Source: Ignavibacteriota bacterium | GTDB taxonomy: Bacteria; Bacteroidota; Ignavibacteria; Tepidaquicellales; Tepidaquicellaceae | Direction of reading: 5' to 3' | DNA length: 64,000 nucleotides | Assembly: GCA_026390735.1 (NCBI GenBank) | Contig: JAPLFJ010000006.1 | Span: forward strand, 1 to 64,000 | Shown: positions 60,481 to 64,000 of the stretch, piece after piece | How positions within the stretch are numbered: the stretch's first letter is position 1 | How the letters are laid out: each line of letters opens with the position of its first letter | Program-made: the position numbers and the translations under genes | Notes under the pieces: model-generated | The model's database searches: none | Told to the model about the DNA's origin: nothing | The model's input: the letters and a program-made list of their open reading frames with translations, nothing else

Positions 60481-60511
60481 TTGACATTTACAAGATGTTT
60501 TATTATATTTG
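60481..60511 (+). promoter_or_regulatory. Promoter of 11-nt array locus B
   Basis: TTG (60481-60483, TTGACATTTA) and TATATTTG (60504-60511) are 20 bases apart, the same as at loci A and C. Confidence 0.6.
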
Positions 60512-60880
60512 TAATACATTACATTAGGGAACCTAAAACACAATTCAAGAGTATAATAAGTGAACAGTCCCTGATTTTTGACCAAAAACCTGCATTTCTA
60601 AAAAAAGAATCAAGAAAATAGCGTGTTAGTGACGTGAAACTAGCGTGAATCTGACGTGAATTTCGCGTGAGATTAATTGTATATTCTCCTTAGATCTTAC
60701 TGAGAGCTGGTAGTAAGCACCGACAAAGTGACGACAGAATACCATATAATTGCTATAATATTTCAAGGGTATTTGTACAAAATTTATCCCTACACTAGTG
60801 AAAATTTCCAAAGACTTCGTGTTGTAATCCTGCTATTCCTGTCCCAACAAAATTATCCTGTTAAGACGTATCAAAATCCG
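60512..60880 (+). ncRNA. Putative transcribed 11-nt array locus B
   Basis: The leader holds a UUAGGGA/UCCCUGA stem (one G-U) around a 36-nt loop, an A-rich block at 60600-60619 that differs from locus A by one base in twenty, then five units following NNNTRRCGTGA. After the array GAGCTGG, TGACGACAGAATA, TGCTATAATA and CCTGTTAAGA blocks are shared with locus A. No ORF. Function unknown. Confidence 0.5.
60616..60670 (+). repeat. 11-nt periodic array, locus B
   Basis: Five in-phase units: AAATAGCGTGT, TAGTGACGTGA, AACTAGCGTGA, ATCTGACGTGA, ATTTCGCGTGA. Weaker in-phase units continue (GATTAATTGTA, TATTCTCCTTA, and AAGTGACGACA at 60726-60736). Confidence 0.85.
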
Positions 60881-60930
60881 GAAAGAATACAACTCCCCGC
60901 CGAAAGAATAAGGTATTATTAAATAAATAT

Positions 60931-60999
60931 GTCGTCCCGCTGGGACTTTGAAATATTACAATGCTTTTTGCTATTGTTATGTCGTCCCGCTGGGACTTT
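60931..60999. repeat. Direct repeat of a REP-like hairpin
   Basis: GTCGTCCCGCTGGGACTTT occurs at 60931-60949 and 60981-60999, 50 bp apart. Each contains the perfect hairpin GTCCC-GCT-GGGAC. Confidence 0.85.
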
Positions 61000-61033
61000 C
61001 GAGTGTTTTTTAATTATTTCTATTATACTTATT

Positions 61034-61106
61034 GCATTCCACTCTATCTCAAGCAGGATGCTTGTGTTACCCTCTAATGGCATTCCACTCTATCTCAAGC
61101 AGGATG
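61034..61106. repeat. 27-bp direct repeat pair
   Basis: GCATTCCACTCTATCTCAAG with its next seven bases occurs at 61034-61060 and again at 61080-61106, 46 bp apart. It lies in the gap between array locus B and the DsbD-alpha-like gene. Confidence 0.85.
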
Positions 61107-61249
61107 TCCCGATAAAGAGAATCGGGATTCAAATAACGAACTTGAGTTACTCTCTGCTATCAATACATTTTTGGTTGTTGATTTGAATTACATTATGGAA
61201 CTAAAATTTTTATATTCAGTATTAATATTATACTAAATTATTAAAAAAG

Positions 61250-61687
61250 ATGAAGAAAAGAATTTTAGCGGTAGTTTTACTTATCAGCTTCTTTGCTGTT
61301 TTTTCAATAAGTAGTGAAGCATCAGCACAGTCTGGGTCCCCGACTTTAAAAGTAACAGCAACAAAATCAGTAAAACCGGGCGCGACAGGAACATTAACTA
61401 TAAAGTTCAAGCACGGCAGCAAAGTTAAGATTCCTCAGGAACCTACGATTGAAGTATCAATCACAGGCGACGGAATAACCGGAAGCGGATCACCAATATT
61501 AAAAGCCGATGAAGACGGTTACATTAAAAACTCAACTATTAAGTATAAATTCAAAGTAAGCAGTAATGCAACGAGCGGTTCGACGATACAGATAACAGGA
61601 ACGGTAAAGTTCGGATACTGCAGCACAGAAACGGGAACCTGCAAGATGGGCAGTCAGTCTTTTACTACTTCGGTAAAAGTTAAGTAA
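61250..61687 (+). CDS. Small periplasmic protein, DsbD-alpha-like
   Basis: 145 residues. Signal peptide with cut near ASAQS (about 28). The mature beta-rich domain ends with FGYCSTETGTCKMGSQSF, where the two Cys and the YC-xxxx-C spacing resemble the N-terminal domain of DsbD (thiol:disulphide interchange). It could pass electrons to periplasmic partners; no CcdA/DsbD membrane partner is in the window. Assignment is tentative. Confidence 0.65.
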   Translation: MKKRILAVVLLISFFAVFSISSEASAQSGSPTLKVTATKSVKPGATGTLTIKFKHGSKVKIPQEPTIEVSITGDGITGSGSPILKADEDGYIKNSTIKYKFKVSSNATSGSTIQITGTVKFGYCSTETGTCKMGSQSFTTSVKVK

Positions 61688-61702
61688 GTTACAGAACATT
61701 TA

Positions 61703-62482
61703 ATGTTAAATGCGACTTACTTCATATCCGATGTTCATCTTGGGATGAAGAACTATCCATACAAGAAAGAACAGGAAGATATGGTTATTAGTTTTTTTGA
61801 CAGACTAATCGAAGACAAAGCGAAAGAATTATACATAGTCGGAGATTTTTTTGATTCCTGGATAGAATACAGACAGGTAGTACCTAAAGGGTTTTACAGA
61901 ATATTCTCAAAGTTATACGACTTAGTAAATGCGAACGTGAAGATTACATACCTCGCCGGGAATCATGATTTCTGGCGGGGTACTTATTTATACGATGAAT
62001 TCGGAATTGAGATGATGAATACACATATAGAGAGAACTATTGATGGTAAAAAGTTTTTCATACATCACGGAGACGGACTTGCGTACAATGACACGGGTTA
62101 CAAAATAATGAAAAAGATACTGAGAAACAGAGTATCACAGTTTCTTTATTCGTGGATACATCCCGACTTTGGATTATGGCTTGCAAAGAGTACTTCATCA
62201 AAATCACGTGATTATACTTCACAGAAGGACTATTCTGCAAAAGACGGTTTAAAAGATGCTGCAATTGCAAAGATAAATGAGGGATATGACTTTGTGATAA
62301 TGGGACACAGGCACCGTCCTTTGTTTCTGAATGAAGGAAGCGGAGTTTATATAAATTTAGGTGACTGGATGAAGACGTTCAGTTACGGTGTATTTTCGGA
62401 AGGAATTTTCTATTTTAAGAAATATTATGATTTAGAGAATCATAAAATAATTGATGAATTAATAGCCGAAACAAAGGCATAA
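61703..62482 (+). CDS. lpxH: UDP-2,3-diacylglucosamine diphosphatase LpxH
   Basis: 259 residues, calcineurin-like phosphoesterase. Metal-binding motifs are complete: SDVHLG, GDFFDSW, GNHDFW, HHGDGL and GHRHRP. LpxH makes lipid X in lipid A synthesis at the membrane surface. The following PBP gene starts one base after its stop, so the two envelope genes are coupled. Confidence 0.94.
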   Translation: MLNATYFISDVHLGMKNYPYKKEQEDMVISFFDRLIEDKAKELYIVGDFFDSWIEYRQVVPKGFYRIFSKLYDLVNANVKITYLAGNHDFWRGTYLYDEFGIEMMNTHIERTIDGKKFFIHHGDGLAYNDTGYKIMKKILRNRVSQFLYSWIHPDFGLWLAKSTSSKSRDYTSQKDYSAKDGLKDAAIAKINEGYDFVIMGHRHRPLFLNEGSGVYINLGDWMKTFSYGVFSEGIFYFKKYYDLENHKIIDELIAETKA

Positions 62483-62483
62483 T

Positions 62484-64000
62484 ATGTTTGGTAAATCGAA
62501 GAAGAAAAAAGAAGAAGAATTAAATAAGTTTTTTGCGGACAAGAGTTACCGCAAGAAAGTTTCGAGAAAGAATAAGACTGAAAAGTTATCATTCGGGTTT
62601 ATTCTTACTATTATGATTTTCGTATTTCTGATAGTTACGGGATACCTTGTGTATCTGTCACAATCACTCCCGTCACTATCCGAACTGGAAAATCCGAAAA
62701 TTGAAGAAGCAACCAAGATATATTCTGATAACGGAGAACTTATTGACAAGTTTTTCTTAAAGAACAGAACAAAGGTAAAATATACTGATATTCCCAAGGA
62801 TATGATAAATGCACTGGTGGCAACGGAAGACAGAAAGTTCTTCAGTCACTGGGGTGTTGATTTACAAAGAATAGGACAGGCACTTATAAAGAATTTAATT
62901 ACCTTCCGTAAGAAGGAAGGTGCCTCAACAATCACACAGCAGTTAGCAGGAAATCTTTATCTCAACAGAAAAGAGATGACTTATAACCGTAAGCTGCGTG
63001 AAGCTATGACTGCCGTTCAGATTGAAAGAACTTACACTAAAGAAGAAATCCTAACCTATTATCTCAACACTGTTTATTTTGGCAAGGGCGCTTATGGTAT
63101 TGAAGCAGCAGCAAACACATTTTTCAGCAAGAGTTCAAAAGAGCTGAACCTTGATGAATGTGCGATACTTGTTGCAACTTTAAAATCACCGACGAATTAC
63201 GACCCGACAGAACAGCCTGAGAATTCAAAGAACAGAAGAAACCTTGTTCTTAATGCGATGTTCGAAGAGAGTTATATTACTAAGGATGTGTATGAATCTT
63301 CGATTGCAGCACCGATAAGAGTTTCATTGAATCAGCAGGAAATAAGCACAGATTCAAGAGCGCCTGAATTCACTGAATACGTAAGACAGTTGCTTCAGGA
63401 TAAAGCTGAGAAATACGGATTTGATTTATACAGGGACGGGTTAAAAGTTTACACAACACTCGATACACGTTTTCAGAAACATGCAAACGATGCAGTTACA
63501 GAACAGCTGAAAGGTTACCAAAAGGCTTTTAACGGAAGCTGGAACTGGAAGAATAACAAGGACATACTGGAAAGTAATCTTGATAAGTTTATAAAATATT
63601 CGGAAGCATACAAGAAAGCTACTACCGAACCCGACAAGAAGAAGGTATATGACTCTATGAAGAACAACAAAGTTATCATAGATTCAGTTAAGATAATAAG
63701 CACAACAGTTCAGGTAGGGTTTGTTGTGATGAATCCAAAGACCGGAGAAATAAAGGCAATGGTCGGTTCGAACCCGAACACAAGGACGAAGTACGGATTA
63801 AATCACGTAACGCAGGTAAAGAGACAGCCTGGTTCATCGTTTAAGCCATTTGTTTATGCAGTAGCAGTTAACAATGGTTATTCCCCTGGTTATCAGATTT
63901 CAAACGAACCATTGAGCATTAACATGGGTGGCAAGATGTGGAGTCCAAAGGGAGGCGGCACGGGTGGTATGGTTTCGATGAGACTTGCGATAGAAAAATC
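62484..64000 (+). CDS. Class A penicillin-binding protein 1A (partial, runs off window)
   Basis: Starts ATG 62484 (MFGKSKKKKEEELNKF), one base after lpxH. A membrane helix (about 35-60) precedes the glycosyltransferase-51 domain with ATEDRKFFSHWGVD, KKEGASTITQQLAGN, RKLREAMTAVQIE and LNTVYFGKGAYGIEAAA. The transpeptidase domain begins about residue 330 and its SxxK motif is in KRQPGSSFKPFVYA. It polymerises and crosslinks peptidoglycan in the periplasm. The C-terminus lies outside the window. Confidence 0.95.
   Translation, partial: MFGKSKKKKEEELNKFFADKSYRKKVSRKNKTEKLSFGFILTIMIFVFLIVTGYLVYLSQSLPSLSELENPKIEEATKIYSDNGELIDKFFLKNRTKVKYTDIPKDMINALVATEDRKFFSHWGVDLQRIGQALIKNLITFRKKEGASTITQQLAGNLYLNRKEMTYNRKLREAMTAVQIERTYTKEEILTYYLNTVYFGKGAYGIEAAANTFFSKSSKELNLDECAILVATLKSPTNYDPTEQPENSKNRRNLVLNAMFEESYITKDVYESSIAAPIRVSLNQQEISTDSRAPEFTEYVRQLLQDKAEKYGFDLYRDGLKVYTTLDTRFQKHANDAVTEQLKGYQKAFNGSWNWKNNKDILESNLDKFIKYSEAYKKATTEPDKKKVYDSMKNNKVIIDSVKIISTTVQVGFVVMNPKTGEIKAMVGSNPNTRTKYGLNHVTQVKRQPGSSFKPFVYAVAVNNGYSPGYQISNEPLSINMGGKMWSPKGGGTGGMVSMRLAIEK

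Overview
The window is about 37% GC and looks like chromosome from the Ignavibacteria / Chlorobi side of the Bacteroidota. Six secreted proteins end in the SQNYPNPFNP-type C-terminal sorting domain that finishes in a Lys after GVYFY and KM(M/L) motifs. One upstream region has the Bacteroidota-type promoter TTTG-N19-TAnnTTTG. Predicted physiology includes periplasmic ammonifying nitrite reduction (NrfHA), a ferredoxin-dependent 2-oxoacid oxidoreductase next to a branched-chain aminotransferase, and lipid A and lipoprotein synthesis (LpxH, Lnt), so the cell is Gram-negative. No tRNA, rRNA or CRISPR array was recognised.

Layout. 1-5.3 kb: two large secreted LamG/Listeria-repeat-type proteins on the minus strand, apparently behind a sigma-54 promoter with two palindromic upstream sites. 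5.8-8.1 kb: TPR lipoprotein, SppA, HU-like protein and a 31-residue basic ribosomal-type protein. 8.2-12.8 kb (minus): glnS, a Phd/RelE-type toxin-antitoxin pair with a 20-bp palindromic operator, gltX, rsmI. 13-17 kb: nrfHA, an outer-membrane protein, rlmB. 17-22.2 kb (minus): small membrane protein, lipoprotein hydrolase, ilvE and a four-subunit oxoacid:ferredoxin oxidoreductase. 22.3-29.5 kb: a lipoprotein, ComEC, Acg-type nitroreductase, ICMT-like and DUF2231-like membrane proteins, RluD-type pseudouridine synthase, small secreted protein. 29.6-35.8 kb is accessory: an IS110-family element with a structured upstream region that may be its bridge RNA, two tandem paralogous Ycf48/BNR-like sorted proteins with duplicated upstream DNA, and several repeat families. 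35.8-43.3 kb: ispF, PAP2, lnt, and an opposing operon of TPR-SPOR, fRMsr, HU and HU-SPOR proteins. 43.5-49.7 kb: MATE exporter, ROK kinase, FucP-like sugar transporter, MntP, deoxyhypusine-synthase-like protein and a frameshifted small secreted protein. 49.8-55.8 kb: AddAB-type helicase-nuclease. 56-64 kb: two more sorted proteins, a Cys-rich small protein, an unknown protein, a DsbD-alpha-like protein, LpxH and a class A penicillin-binding protein that runs off the window.

The most unusual signal is non-coding. Three intergenic loci (about 29.6, 35.5 and 60.5 kb) share one layout: a promoter-like TTG-N20-TATATTT, a leader of 101-110 nt, then a train of 11-nt units. The units are similar within a locus but differ between loci. 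Two of the loci also share a 20-nt block just before the train and short blocks after it. A further nine-unit 11-nt train (ATACAC-type) lies just upstream of the IS110 element. The 11-nt period cannot encode a protein repeat and matches about one turn of the double helix. I do not recognise this family.

Other points of note: ComEC whose metallo-beta-lactamase domain has lost its metal-binding motif; small GC-rich palindromes inserted in frame in two sorting domains; a 141-bp block identical between two adjacent surface-protein genes, with a clean 39-bp in-frame deletion beside it; and dispersed 9-nt CACAGAG-type and REP-like repeats between genes.
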